Shown here one piece after another: positions 54,792 to 63,403 of a stretch of DNA of 64,000 nt. Both the position numbers and the translations under genes were made by a program. Each line of letters begins with the position of its first letter. Position 1 is the first letter of the stretch. This stretch comes from CAYPLH01 sp964411505. Lineage in GTDB: Bacteria > Bacillota > Clostridia > CAYPLH01 > DUMO01. The DNA is taken from assembly GCA_964411505.1 (NCBI GenBank), contig CAYPLH010000006.1:62001-126000 (forward strand), given 5' to 3'. The notes under the pieces were generated by a model, which was not told where the DNA came from, searched no databases, and saw only the letters and a list, made by a program, of their open reading frames with translations.

Positions 54792-56429
54792 TTATTGTAA
54801 ATACTGATAATAGCCTAATTGTCTTAGTAAAATAGCTTCTTCAATTCTCATATCCTTTAATTTTTGGATATATTGATCAAAGTTAGATAATGGTTCCTGA
54901 CCGCTTACGAATTTAAGAAACATTTCTGCAATATATGTTCTTATTGGAGTAATTATGTCAGTATATTGGGCATTTTGATCATCTGTCATTTTGTTTTTAG
55001 CTGAGTTTTTATTCTTTATATAATCTTCTGCATGGATATTCCAGGCTCTATTAGATTCTCTTTGTTCTTCAGACAAACTCATTGCAGCTCCAAAATCCGG
55101 GTGAAGCGTATATGAGCCCCAACTTGACCCACGTGCATATTTCATAAGAACCTCAGTGTAAGGTCTGTCATCAGGATCATTTACTACCTTATCAGTAAAC
55201 TCTAGCTTTCCATCTGCATTCTTCTGGTAAGATTCTCCTTCAATTCCAAAGGAGTAGAGAACACTGCCTTCAGGTGTATAACCATAATCTAAAAACATAA
55301 CTGATTCTTTAACATGTTTATTAGTGCTGGAGATACACAAACATTTTCCACTTAAAGATGAAATTTTTCCAGTATAAAGGAATAAGTTTTTATCTCCTTC
55401 TTTTAATACAGGGTAAGGCACAGGGCGCATTTGAAATGTGGGTTTTAACTCCTTCCCTTGCAGGGATAACCTGGTGTTAGCAACTGCCGATACCTCTATG
55501 GCTCCACTTTTGCCATTAACAAAGTCAGCTTCTTGCTGTGCTACAGTAGACATAGGAGAATCTTTAGAGATCAGCCCTTCAGAGTACCACTTATGCAAAG
55601 TTTGGAGGTAATCCTTATAGACCGCTTCGTAAGGTCCGAATTTAATTGTATCACCATCCAAATAAAATGGCGCTTTGTTCCTAGTAAAGATACCATAGGC
55701 ACCTGATATGCAACCCAAAAAACCACTTTGTATTTCAAGTTTCAAAGCCAGTGGTCTTTCTGCACCTTTTTGCTCTTTGAAAGCTGTTAACATCTTATAC
55801 CAGTCATCAATAGTTACAGGCGCATCCATTCCTAACTCATCCAACCAGTCTCCTCTGACCGAAAGACCTCGAATAGTGAGAACCTGCAAATCTGTATTTA
55901 CATAGGGAAGGTTAAGATATTCGCCATTCACCGTAGAAATCTCTTTCCCAATATCCTCAGGGTATTCTTTTAACAGCTTATTAAAGTTAGGTGCATACTC
56001 TTCAAGATAATCATTTAATGCAATTATAATACCTTCAGCTTTCGCTTTATTGATGCCACCAGGATATTTACCAAAGTTATCTTCTATAATATCTGGAACA
56101 TCTCTTGCAGCTAGCATGAGGTTTAACGTCTGACCTTCATCCGCAGTTGGTGCGTTGATGTGCTCAAATTTGATATTTGTTCTTCTTTCTAGTTCTTTGA
56201 ACAGCTCAGTCTCACCATTATTGTTTAATCCTGTTCCTGTCGCTCCGAAAGTTGCAAAATATCTTAAGGTAATTTGCTCTTTTAACGGAAAAGCTAGTTT
56301 TTCATCTGTCGTAGAAGATAAATCGGATGGTTGATTTGAGTTTTGCGCCGGAACAACACATCCTCCCAATAAAGATATCATTACTGCCACAGACAATACT
56401 AAGGAAATCAACTTCAACTTCTTACTCAT
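54792..56429 (-). CDS. LplA-type lipoprotein, sugar-binding subunit (second system)
   Basis: 545 residues with a lipoprotein signal (LLGGC, Cys at about 24). Same family as the binding protein at 30476 but clearly diverged, so the two systems probably bind different sugars. The C-terminal LKDMRIEEAILLRQLGYYQY is typical. First gene of the operon LplA-LplB-LplC-DUF1593, with a GAGGAGG site and a 44-bp operator ending 78 bp upstream. Confidence 0.95.
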   Translation of the reverse strand: MSKKLKLISLVLSVAVMISLLGGCVVPAQNSNQPSDLSSTTDEKLAFPLKEQITLRYFATFGATGTGLNNNGETELFKELERRTNIKFEHINAPTADEGQTLNLMLAARDVPDIIEDNFGKYPGGINKAKAEGIIIALNDYLEEYAPNFNKLLKEYPEDIGKEISTVNGEYLNLPYVNTDLQVLTIRGLSVRGDWLDELGMDAPVTIDDWYKMLTAFKEQKGAERPLALKLEIQSGFLGCISGAYGIFTRNKAPFYLDGDTIKFGPYEAVYKDYLQTLHKWYSEGLISKDSPMSTVAQQEADFVNGKSGAIEVSAVANTRLSLQGKELKPTFQMRPVPYPVLKEGDKNLFLYTGKISSLSGKCLCISSTNKHVKESVMFLDYGYTPEGSVLYSFGIEGESYQKNADGKLEFTDKVVNDPDDRPYTEVLMKYARGSSWGSYTLHPDFGAAMSLSEEQRESNRAWNIHAEDYIKNKNSAKNKMTDDQNAQYTDIITPIRTYIAEMFLKFVSGQEPLSNFDQYIQKLKDMRIEEAILLRQLGYYQYLQ

Positions 56430-56485
56430 ACATATTCCTCCTCATTTTTTAGATTTGTTGGATTGATTGTATTTAAGATGCTTTT

Positions 56486-56550
56486 ATTATAAGAATAACT
56501 TTACTTTTTGTATATTGCTTTTTTTTGTTTTTAACTATCAAATGTATAGA
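56486..56550 (-). promoter_or_regulatory. AraC-type site and promoter, second regulon, copy 1
   Basis: A 44-bp block (56507-56550) matches 36 of 44 positions, without gaps, to 57800-57843. A TATAAT box (56486-56491) follows 15 bp downstream on the minus strand, so the block covers the -35 region, as for AraC-type activators. It drives the LplA gene at 56429. Confidence 0.72.
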
Positions 56551-56560
56551 TTTATGCCTC

Positions 56561-57577
56561 TTAGTAGGCTATTTTTCTAGACATTCGGTCATATTGCTCT
56601 TTTGTAATCGCATATAAAAGGTCCTCTTTATTTATTAATCTTTTTAAATCCTCCAAAATGATTCTTAGCATTTCTTCCCGACACTCATAAGTTTTTCCTC
56701 CCATATGTGGTAAAGCAATTACATTAGACATTCTTAGAAACGGATGCTCCGGCGGTAAAGGCTCTTTTCGATAAACATCGAGGGCTGCAGAAATTCTTCC
56801 TGTTTGCAGTTCTAAAATTAAGGCATCCTCATCTACAATCTCACCTCTGGCTGTATTTACAAGTATTGCACCAGCCCTCATTTTTTTTATCATGTCAGCA
56901 TCCAAAAGACCTAGTGTTTTTTCTGTAAGGGTATGATGAATAGTTATAGCATCACATCCTGCTACCAACTGCTCCAATGATACAAGCATAAAGCCAAGCT
57001 CTTTTTCCTGCTCCTTTGTGCAATAGTCGTCACATACCCAAATATCCACATCAAAGCCCTTTAACATTCGTATTAAACGTTTGGAAACTTCCCCCAACCC
57101 TAGAATTCCTATTCTTTTTCCATTAATACCGTCTACCAATGTATTTTGCCCCCACATATCCTTCACTTCAGGATGGGTGCGCAACGCATAGATTCTGTCA
57201 TACGCTTTTCTGGCAGCCATCAAAAGCAGCATCAAAGCATATTCAGCAAGAGTTCTGGCAAAGGCTGGGTTTCCGCTGACTATCTTTATATTGGTGTCGA
57301 ATATTTCTCGCTCCACCAACCCATGAACCCCTCCTCCAATATGACCTATAAATTTGAGTGGGGAACCCTTTATCATCTCATAAGTGATTTTATTTTTCCC
57401 CCAGCTAGTTATACATGCATCAGCTGTTTTTAACCTTTCTTTTAATTCCTCATTGCTAAAAGGTTGTGTGCCCTCGTTCCAAATGACTGTCCCTAGTGCT
57501 TCAAACTTTTTTATTATGTTTTCTTTAAATATCAATTTTCTAAAAGGATTGTCCGGTATTGTTATCAATATATTCAT
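56561..57577 (-). CDS. D-isomer-specific 2-hydroxyacid dehydrogenase
   Basis: The ATG at 57577 is used because AAGAGGAG precedes it; an in-frame ATG 34 codons upstream has no site. 338 residues. The NAD-binding fold carries GILGLGEVSKRLIR (about 147-160), the catalytic Arg is in VNTARGEIVDEDAL (about 238), the acid Glu follows, and the His is in ALPHMGG (about 289). Family members reduce or oxidise 2-keto/2-hydroxy acids with NAD(H) (phosphoglycerate dehydrogenase-like). In this locus it probably handles a sugar-derived 2-keto acid. It is upstream of the LplA operon with its own copy of the 44-bp operator. Confidence 0.9.
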   Translation of the reverse strand: MNILITIPDNPFRKLIFKENIIKKFEALGTVIWNEGTQPFSNEELKERLKTADACITSWGKNKITYEMIKGSPLKFIGHIGGGVHGLVEREIFDTNIKIVSGNPAFARTLAEYALMLLLMAARKAYDRIYALRTHPEVKDMWGQNTLVDGINGKRIGILGLGEVSKRLIRMLKGFDVDIWVCDDYCTKEQEKELGFMLVSLEQLVAGCDAITIHHTLTEKTLGLLDADMIKKMRAGAILVNTARGEIVDEDALILELQTGRISAALDVYRKEPLPPEHPFLRMSNVIALPHMGGKTYECREEMLRIILEDLKRLINKEDLLYAITKEQYDRMSRKIAY

Positions 57578-57777
57578 AATATAAATCTCCTCTTGTTTAT
57601 CTGTTCTGTCAAAGGCCTCACTTTTTTTTCCTGCATCCTTCTTACAACTCACTAATAATCTCTTATTCAAATTCCTCAAGGGATAGCATATCTGTAAGGT
57701 TGTATATAACTTCCGGTATCATGAGAATGTAAATATAGTATATTCAAATTAATTTACCTCGCTAAGATGTTTACTTT

Positions 57778-57843
57778 ACTATAGCAAACCCACGAGGTCT
57801 TTGTAAATTGCTCTTTCTTGTGTATTACTATCAAAACTATAGA
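57778..57843 (-). promoter_or_regulatory. AraC-type site and promoter, second regulon, copy 2
   Basis: The 44-bp block (57800-57843) is shared with 56507-56550. A TATAGT box (57778-57783) follows 16 bp downstream on the minus strand. It would drive the dehydrogenase gene at 57577, about 200 bp away. Confidence 0.7.
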
Positions 57844-57972
57844 AAATCTTTCTTGAGCATCTTTAATTAGAAGTTCAGACTCGCATTAAATGCGGCTCAT
57901 TTGATATAAGTATGGGTACTATGTTTTACCCAAGTAGTCATATTGTTACTTACTTAAGGAACAATCATAGTA

Positions 57973-60324
57973 TTAGTTCCCTTTAATATATTCTTTATAT
58001 CTTCCAGGGGTTATTCCTTCATACTTTTTAAAAGCTCTTATCAGTGCAATATCGTTGTTATATCCTACTTTCTCAGCAATAACACTGAGGGTAGTACCGG
58101 GGTCTTCCATAAACTTCTTAACCTTTTCTAAACGAACCCGGTTCATATATTCAATAAGGCTGTAGCCTGACTGTTCTTTAAAAAAGCTAGACATATACAC
58201 GGGATTCACACCAAGCTTTTCTGCTATCATTGGTATGGTTATATTAGTATCAGCATAATGTTTATCTATAAATTCAATGATTTCTTCTTTAAGTACGGTA
58301 TTATGGCTTTTTTTGTTCTGCTCTACATAAGCACATATGGTTTCTACCACCTGGTGCAGCCGCAATTTCATCTCCAGTATCGAACCACATCTGGACAACA
58401 ACTCCAAAGGATTGTTCCCTCCAAAAACCTCAGGATTATCATTCAGCTTTAATTCCTGAGTAACCTTAGCGATAGTTCCTATCATATCAAACATCAAACA
58501 TTTTACCATTGCGAGAGTAGGAAAGCTGTTCTGGATTTTTGCACTATTAGCCTTAAATATTTTATCAATGGATTTTATAGAATTTTCGACATCTCCCGTT
58601 TTTATATAATTTACCAGTTGTTTTTCAGCCTCAAGGGGGTAATAATATGCCTCCTCAGTTGTTGTGATGCTATCGTAACTTATTGTTTTTCCATTTCCCG
58701 TAATAACGCTATACTCCATTGCTTCTTGCGCCTGCGCATAGGCTTTAAAAATATTACAAACTCCCATTTCCACTTTACTTATAGCTGTGGTAAAATCTAA
58801 GCAAAAATGGTCCCTAATATGTTCTCTGGTGGCGTCTAGTGTTGAAATCAAGGTATTAATTATTTCCCCATTGTAATTTTCAGTGTTTATAAGGCATACT
58901 TGATAGTTATCCACTTCTAGCACATAACATGTATTTTCATTAATGTGTTCTTCAATTGCATTTTTAATAATAAGATAACTCATATTGTAATTTTTTTCAG
59001 GATTATCTTCATCATCTAAATATTCATCATATTCATCAAACCTTGTCAGCAATACCACAAAGCAGTCCGAATTAAACCGTATATCATACTGCATACATTG
59101 CTCCTCTATGTCATCAAATGAATCCAGCTTTCCTTTTAGCATTCGCTCAATAAATCGTTCCCGAAGATCTAGGTTCTTTTCTTTTATCTTATTATGAAGA
59201 ACATTTTTCTCCTCAAGTATTGCAGATACCATTCTGTCAATATAATGAATTTCATTTTGCCTATTGTTCACAAGTTGCAGATTACTCCTATTGTACTTTA
59301 ATTTTATATTTGATAGAGTCTTAGCAACCTTCTTAATAGGATTAGAGTTTTTATAAGCAAAATAAAAAGCTGAGGTAACGCCTGTCAGGAGACAAAAAAG
59401 AACGCTAATAGAGATAATTCTTCGTATATTGTTTGATTTCTCCATAAAAACGGATGTAGGCACAATGGATACATATTTCCAGTTTGTTATTTGGGATGTA
59501 ATATAGCTTAGTACATAAGAATCTTCTTTTATTCTATACGTTTTGAACCCGGAATCCCCTTCAAGCTGCTCAATAGTGTTAAAACCTATAAAATTTTTTA
59601 CATCATCGCTGCCCATCAAATTATTATCTCCATCCAAGACAGCAACACCTCCATGAGCTGTCCACGGTCCTGTACCTGACGCAGCAATCAGCTTCATTTC
59701 ATCAATAACAACCACAATAGTGACATCAGCCTCACTGCTGCCAATGGTGGACAGAGACTGTATATAGTAAATTTTCCTTCCTCCTGAGTCGCGAGATGAT
59801 TCTGGTTCCAGTGTTAAAAATGCTTTTGAATAGTATTGGGACAAAAGCTCATAAAGATCCTCATAATAAATAGCAGAGTCTTTTGAAACTCTTCTGAAAA
59901 GCTCCTCTTTATTGAAAAAGCCCTCTGAACTCAATGCAACCTCAGAGTTCGTGTAATAAACAAAAAAATAGTCTACAAAAGAGTTGGTAATCTTATATGA
60001 TCGGAATTCGTTGTATAACTTATAAAACACATCCATATGAAATTGATTAAAATCTTCTTTTACATACCCAAGGGATCTGATATCATTATTAATAAATATC
60101 TGAGTTCCCAAGTGAATAACATCCTGCAGCCGGGAGTCCATGCTTCCTTTAATATTATTCAATGTCAGATCATTGGCTCTTTTTATTTCATTTTCCAGCA
60201 TGTCTAAGGAACTTTTATATACATAGCTGTTCACGCCAAGACCTAGCATAATAATAAAAAGGTATGTAATAACAAGATTTAATAAAACGCTTCTATTAAA
60301 TATAAAACTTCTGTGCTTTCTCAT
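57973..60324 (-). CDS. AraC-family regulator with extracellular Cache-type sensor (second)
   Basis: 783 residues with the same plan as the regulator at 36434: N-terminal span (about 12-32), extracellular Cache-like sensor (about 35-295), second span (about 300-325), cytoplasmic middle region, and a C-terminal AraC helix-turn-helix (about 680-783, IAEKLGVNPVYMSSFFKEQ and KAFKKYEGITPG style ending). It sits beside the second Lpl operon and probably acts at the 44-bp sites at 56507 and 57800. GGAAAG precedes the ATG. A sigma-A-like promoter lies 240 bp upstream. Confidence 0.92.
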   Translation of the reverse strand: MRKHRSFIFNRSVLLNLVITYLFIIMLGLGVNSYVYKSSLDMLENEIKRANDLTLNNIKGSMDSRLQDVIHLGTQIFINNDIRSLGYVKEDFNQFHMDVFYKLYNEFRSYKITNSFVDYFFVYYTNSEVALSSEGFFNKEELFRRVSKDSAIYYEDLYELLSQYYSKAFLTLEPESSRDSGGRKIYYIQSLSTIGSSEADVTIVVVIDEMKLIAASGTGPWTAHGGVAVLDGDNNLMGSDDVKNFIGFNTIEQLEGDSGFKTYRIKEDSYVLSYITSQITNWKYVSIVPTSVFMEKSNNIRRIISISVLFCLLTGVTSAFYFAYKNSNPIKKVAKTLSNIKLKYNRSNLQLVNNRQNEIHYIDRMVSAILEEKNVLHNKIKEKNLDLRERFIERMLKGKLDSFDDIEEQCMQYDIRFNSDCFVVLLTRFDEYDEYLDDEDNPEKNYNMSYLIIKNAIEEHINENTCYVLEVDNYQVCLINTENYNGEIINTLISTLDATREHIRDHFCLDFTTAISKVEMGVCNIFKAYAQAQEAMEYSVITGNGKTISYDSITTTEEAYYYPLEAEKQLVNYIKTGDVENSIKSIDKIFKANSAKIQNSFPTLAMVKCLMFDMIGTIAKVTQELKLNDNPEVFGGNNPLELLSRCGSILEMKLRLHQVVETICAYVEQNKKSHNTVLKEEIIEFIDKHYADTNITIPMIAEKLGVNPVYMSSFFKEQSGYSLIEYMNRVRLEKVKKFMEDPGTTLSVIAEKVGYNNDIALIRAFKKYEGITPGRYKEYIKGN

Positions 60325-60642
60325 AATTTTCTTTCCTTATTTTAGTTTGCAAAAATAAACAAATTTAATTCAGTAATTTAGAAAACACTTGTAACAGTCT
60401 TGGGAAATCTTTAACATCTTATTTTTTATAAGAACACTAAACTATATGCACAATATTTAACTCTTATAATGCAAACCCTTGAAATAAATAACGCTTCAGG
60501 CACATTTCGAAGGATGTATTACATATAATTACTTTGCATCTAGATTTGACGACTGTTTATTAATATAATAACATATTCCACCCGTGTGTCAACCCGGGTT
60601 CTCACCACTCCACCAGCAGTATAGTGTTTAAATAGACTATAA
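60325..60642. other. 318-bp gap with regulator promoter
   Basis: Contains the promoter at 60565-60592, a 49-bp dispersed repeat (60477-60525) and the palindrome AACCCGGGTT (60591-60600). No gene seen. Confidence 0.6.
60565..60592 (-). promoter_or_regulatory. sigma-A-type promoter for the AraC regulator
   Basis: TTGACA (60587-60592) and TATTAT (60565-60570) on the minus strand with a 16-bp spacer. The palindrome AACCCGGGTT overlaps the -35 box and could be an operator. The leader to the start codon at 60324 would be about 235 bases. Confidence 0.55.
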
Positions 60643-62097
60643 TCAATATCCTAAAACCATAATATAATCAACATTAGGATCGGTAGTTCCTTGAAGCTCA
60701 CATTTTTCAGATTTCAGCATCTTAATGTAGTCAACTATATCCTTTGTTATTTTCTCTCCCATTGCAACAACCGGAATACCCGGAGGATAGGACATAATCA
60801 TTTCCCCTGCGATTTCTCCAACCGATTCGTCAAGAGAAACAGGCTTTTTGGTGCTGTAAAAAGCATCTCTTGGGGATACAATCATTTTTGGATTTTCCAA
60901 TATAACCTTTACTGATTTTACTTCTCTTTTTTCAGTTTTAGATGCAATATCACTTAGTGCATCAATCAGTGCCCGAAGATCTTCCTCACTATCACCTAAA
61001 CTAATTATGGCAAGGATGTTATAAAGATCTGCCAGCTCAATCTGAATATTGTATTCCTTCCTCAGCAAGGATTCCATTTGGTACCCAGTAAAGCCTAATT
61101 CCCGTACATTTATCCCCAGCTTGGTTTCATCAAAATCGTGACAACCTGGAGTACCTATAAGATCTTTTCCAAAAGCATACAATCCTTCTGTTTTGTTTAT
61201 CTCATCCTTTGCCCACCGGGCAAGGCTAAGCGTATTTTCAAGCATATCCATACCAATGGTAGCCAGCTGCTTTCTTGCAACATCAAGTGAGCACATAAGT
61301 ACATACGAGCCACTTGTGGTGTAGGTTAAATTCAATACCTGCTTGACCTTGTCAGCTGGAATCATATTACTTCTTAAAAGAAGAACAGAGCTCTGAGTCA
61401 TGGATCCAGCAGTCTTATGCAAGCTTACAGCACTCATGTCCGCACCAACTTCCATCGCAGTAAGCGGAAAGTCATCATGAAAAGACATATGAGCTCCATG
61501 GGCTTCATCTACAAGAAGAGCCATGCTGTGTCTATGCGCAATCCTTACTATAGACTTTAAGTTTGAAGCAGCCCCATAATAAGTCGGGTTGATAACAAAT
61601 ATTGCCTTAGCATGCGGATTTTCTTTAATAGCATTTTTCACGCTATCTTCAGTTACTCCCATAGCTATACCAAGTCTTGTATTAATTTCAGGCTGTATAT
61701 ATATGGGCATTGCTCCACTTAGTATAATGCCCCCGATAACAGATCTGTGTGCATTACGGGGTACAATTATACTGTCGCCAGGATTACACGCACTCATTAT
61801 CATCGCCTGCACCCCAGCAGTTGTCCCATTAACAAGAAAAAAAGCGTGCTCTGAGCTATAAGCTGCCGCCATAAGTGCTTGGGACTCAGCTATTACCCCG
61901 GATGGACTGTTGAGATAATCAAGATCCTCCATGCCATTTAAGTCCATTTTAAGGACACGTTCCCCGACATACTCTCTAAGTTCTCCAATACCCTTTCCCT
62001 GCTTATGTCCCGGAACATGAAAAGGTATAACTTCACTTTCAACATATTTTTTTACCGCATCAAAAAGCGGAGTTCTCTTTTGGTCAATTAAATTCAA
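60643..62097 (-). CDS. speA: Orn/Lys/Arg decarboxylase, short SpeA-like type
   Basis: 484 residues from a TTG start with AAAGGATG nine bases upstream. This is the short Firmicute form of the fold-type I decarboxylases. The pyridoxal phosphate lysine is in SLHKTAGSMTQSS (about residue 228), preceded by LVDEAHGAHMSF (about 193), both diagnostic. It removes CO2 from arginine, lysine or ornithine for polyamine synthesis; which one cannot be told from sequence, and speA (arginine) is the usual label for this length. Cytoplasmic. It lies in the core-type right end of the window, apart from the glycan genes. Confidence 0.9.
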   Translation of the reverse strand: MNLIDQKRTPLFDAVKKYVESEVIPFHVPGHKQGKGIGELREYVGERVLKMDLNGMEDLDYLNSPSGVIAESQALMAAAYSSEHAFFLVNGTTAGVQAMIMSACNPGDSIIVPRNAHRSVIGGIILSGAMPIYIQPEINTRLGIAMGVTEDSVKNAIKENPHAKAIFVINPTYYGAASNLKSIVRIAHRHSMALLVDEAHGAHMSFHDDFPLTAMEVGADMSAVSLHKTAGSMTQSSVLLLRSNMIPADKVKQVLNLTYTTSGSYVLMCSLDVARKQLATIGMDMLENTLSLARWAKDEINKTEGLYAFGKDLIGTPGCHDFDETKLGINVRELGFTGYQMESLLRKEYNIQIELADLYNILAIISLGDSEEDLRALIDALSDIASKTEKREVKSVKVILENPKMIVSPRDAFYSTKKPVSLDESVGEIAGEMIMSYPPGIPVVAMGEKITKDIVDYIKMLKSEKCELQGTTDPNVDYIMVLGY

Positions 62098-62374
62098 TTG
62101 GTATCATCCTTTGTGTTTATATAAACGTTCCACCTAGGTTAAATCTAGCTAAACGTAATAATAAAAATTATATGTACTATACGATTAATTTCCAAGTAGC
62201 TAGTTGAGCTAACACCTCACATCTTACTGTTGGGAATTTATCATTATATGATTATTCATGAAAAAGTAAGCTGAACGCACCTTCGCATACAATAATATAT
62301 ACTGTCGATTAAATCGTTCAGACACTATATATTGTATGTGAAGTTCAACTAATATACTTTTTAAGTATTTATCA
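62098..62374. other. 277-bp gap with a hairpin flanked by direct repeats
   Basis: The region between the MgtC-family and decarboxylase genes holds an imperfect long inverted repeat flanked by a 14-bp direct repeat (listed separately). Promoter elements for the decarboxylase are presumably here but I cannot pick them out with confidence. Confidence 0.5.
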
Positions 62375-62381
62375 TTATATG
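62237..62381. repeat. MITE-like inverted repeat bounded by 14-bp direct repeats
   Basis: TTTATCATTATATG occurs at 62237-62250 and again at 62368-62381. Between them TTCGCATACAATAATATATA (62283-62302) and its near-complement ending TATTGTATGTGAA (about 62327-62343) form a long imperfect stem. The right direct repeat overlaps the end of the MgtC gene. Layout fits a small inserted element, or a terminator with accidental flanking repeats. Confidence 0.45.
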
Positions 62382-63061
62382 TTATTATCAGAAACTTTTA
62401 CAACTCCGTTAATCTTTTTTAAGTCATTAAACAGATCTTTAGTATCTATATTTTTAGGTAGCTTTACAGCAAATTTAATAACTACCTTCTCTTCTTCCTC
62501 ATAAACCATATCAATATTTTGTATTGACACATCATGATCTCCAAACACCTTGCCTATGTCGCCAATCTGCCCGGGTCTGTCCTCTCCTTTAACCATTATA
62601 ACACTTTTGCCTCTTTTAATTGTAATTCTTTTCTCAAGTTTTTTAAGAACAATTAGGGTTGTATAAATTAAAAGCGTCGCTGCAATTGCACCTTCATAAA
62701 AACCTATTCCTATTGCCAGGCCTACACAGGCAACTGCCCATAAACTTGCGGCAGTAGTCAAACCCTTTACATTATACTTGTTTCTTATTATTGTCCCCGC
62801 ACCCAGAAAACCTATACCGCTTATAACCTGCGCACCAAGTCTAGCTGGGTCTGTTACCATAAATTTATTAAGCATAAACTCGGACGTAAGCATGACCAAA
62901 GCAGACCCGACACATACCAGTATATGAGTTCTAAAACCAGCTGGTCGGTTGGTACTTTCTCTCTCATAACCAATTATACCCCCCAAAAAACATGCGATAA
63001 CCAATCGCAATACAGGTACAATCAGCATACTCCATAAATCGTATTCGAAGGATAAAGGCAA
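62375..63061 (-). CDS. MgtC/SapB-family membrane protein
   Basis: 228 residues from a TTG start with a TAGGAGC site. The N-terminal part has four to five membrane spans and the MgtC signature GYERESTNRPAGFRTHILVC (about 29-48) with GAGTIIRNKYNVKGLTTAAS following. The C-terminal 75 residues form an ACT-like domain (VIMVKGEDRPGQIGDIGKVF) as in the longer family members. MgtC proteins are linked to growth at low magnesium and regulation of membrane ATPases; the precise role here is not known. A promoter and a leader inverted repeat lie just upstream. Confidence 0.92.
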   Translation of the reverse strand: MPLSFEYDLWSMLIVPVLRLVIACFLGGIIGYERESTNRPAGFRTHILVCVGSALVMLTSEFMLNKFMVTDPARLGAQVISGIGFLGAGTIIRNKYNVKGLTTAASLWAVACVGLAIGIGFYEGAIAATLLIYTTLIVLKKLEKRITIKRGKSVIMVKGEDRPGQIGDIGKVFGDHDVSIQNIDMVYEEEEKVVIKFAVKLPKNIDTKDLFNDLKKINGVVKVSDNNI

Positions 63062-63124
63062 TTTAATCAGCTCCTAAAAATTTTTTATACTATTTATGTG
63101 ATTATTACCTAGGGAGTCACTATA

Positions 63125-63164
63125 GTACATGAATACAAATGCTTAAGATGTTCAATTCATGTAC
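63125..63164. promoter_or_regulatory. inverted repeat at the start of the MgtC leader
   Basis: GTACATGAAT and ATTCATGTAC are perfect 10-bp arms separated by 20 bp, beginning about 6 bp downstream of the -10 box. It is either an operator or a leader hairpin. Confidence 0.6.
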
Positions 63165-63169
63165 ACTAA

Positions 63170-63197
63170 AGTATATCACAATAATAAATATATGCAA
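63170..63197 (-). promoter_or_regulatory. sigma-A-type promoter for the MgtC gene
   Basis: TTGCAT (63192-63197) and TATACT (63170-63175) on the minus strand with a 16-bp spacer, about 110 bp upstream of the TTG start. Confidence 0.6.
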
Positions 63198-63326
63198 TAA
63201 CTGTAAGAAGTATCTCAAATATATGTTATTAGTGTTATGTGTCTATTTCGTGATCAGAGACTTAAGAGAACATTTTTGGTTGGCTGGTTGGCTGGTCTGA
63301 TTGATTTGGTGAGGGGCTTCCCCTAT

Positions 63327-63374
63327 GCAATCCCCTTGTCTAAGAAAGTATACTTTCCTAGACAAGGGGATTGC
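63327..63374. terminator. 48-bp near-perfect palindrome after spoIIR
   Basis: The two 24-base halves are complementary except at one position (arms begin GCAATCCCCTTGTCTA). It starts 30 bp after the spoIIR stop and could act as its terminator, but no T-run follows. Centre GAAAGTATACTTTC is itself palindromic, so the loop is essentially zero. Confidence 0.55.
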
Positions 63375-63403
63375 AAGTGAAGTCCTTCAATCCTATATCT
63401 TGT

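Larger units (their letters stand above)
63062..63403. other. 342-bp gap between spoIIR and the MgtC gene
   Basis: Contains a 48-bp palindrome (63327-63374), short TTGGCTGG tandem repeats (about 63279-63297), the MgtC promoter (63170-63197) and an inverted repeat in its leader (63125-63164). No gene seen. Confidence 0.65.
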
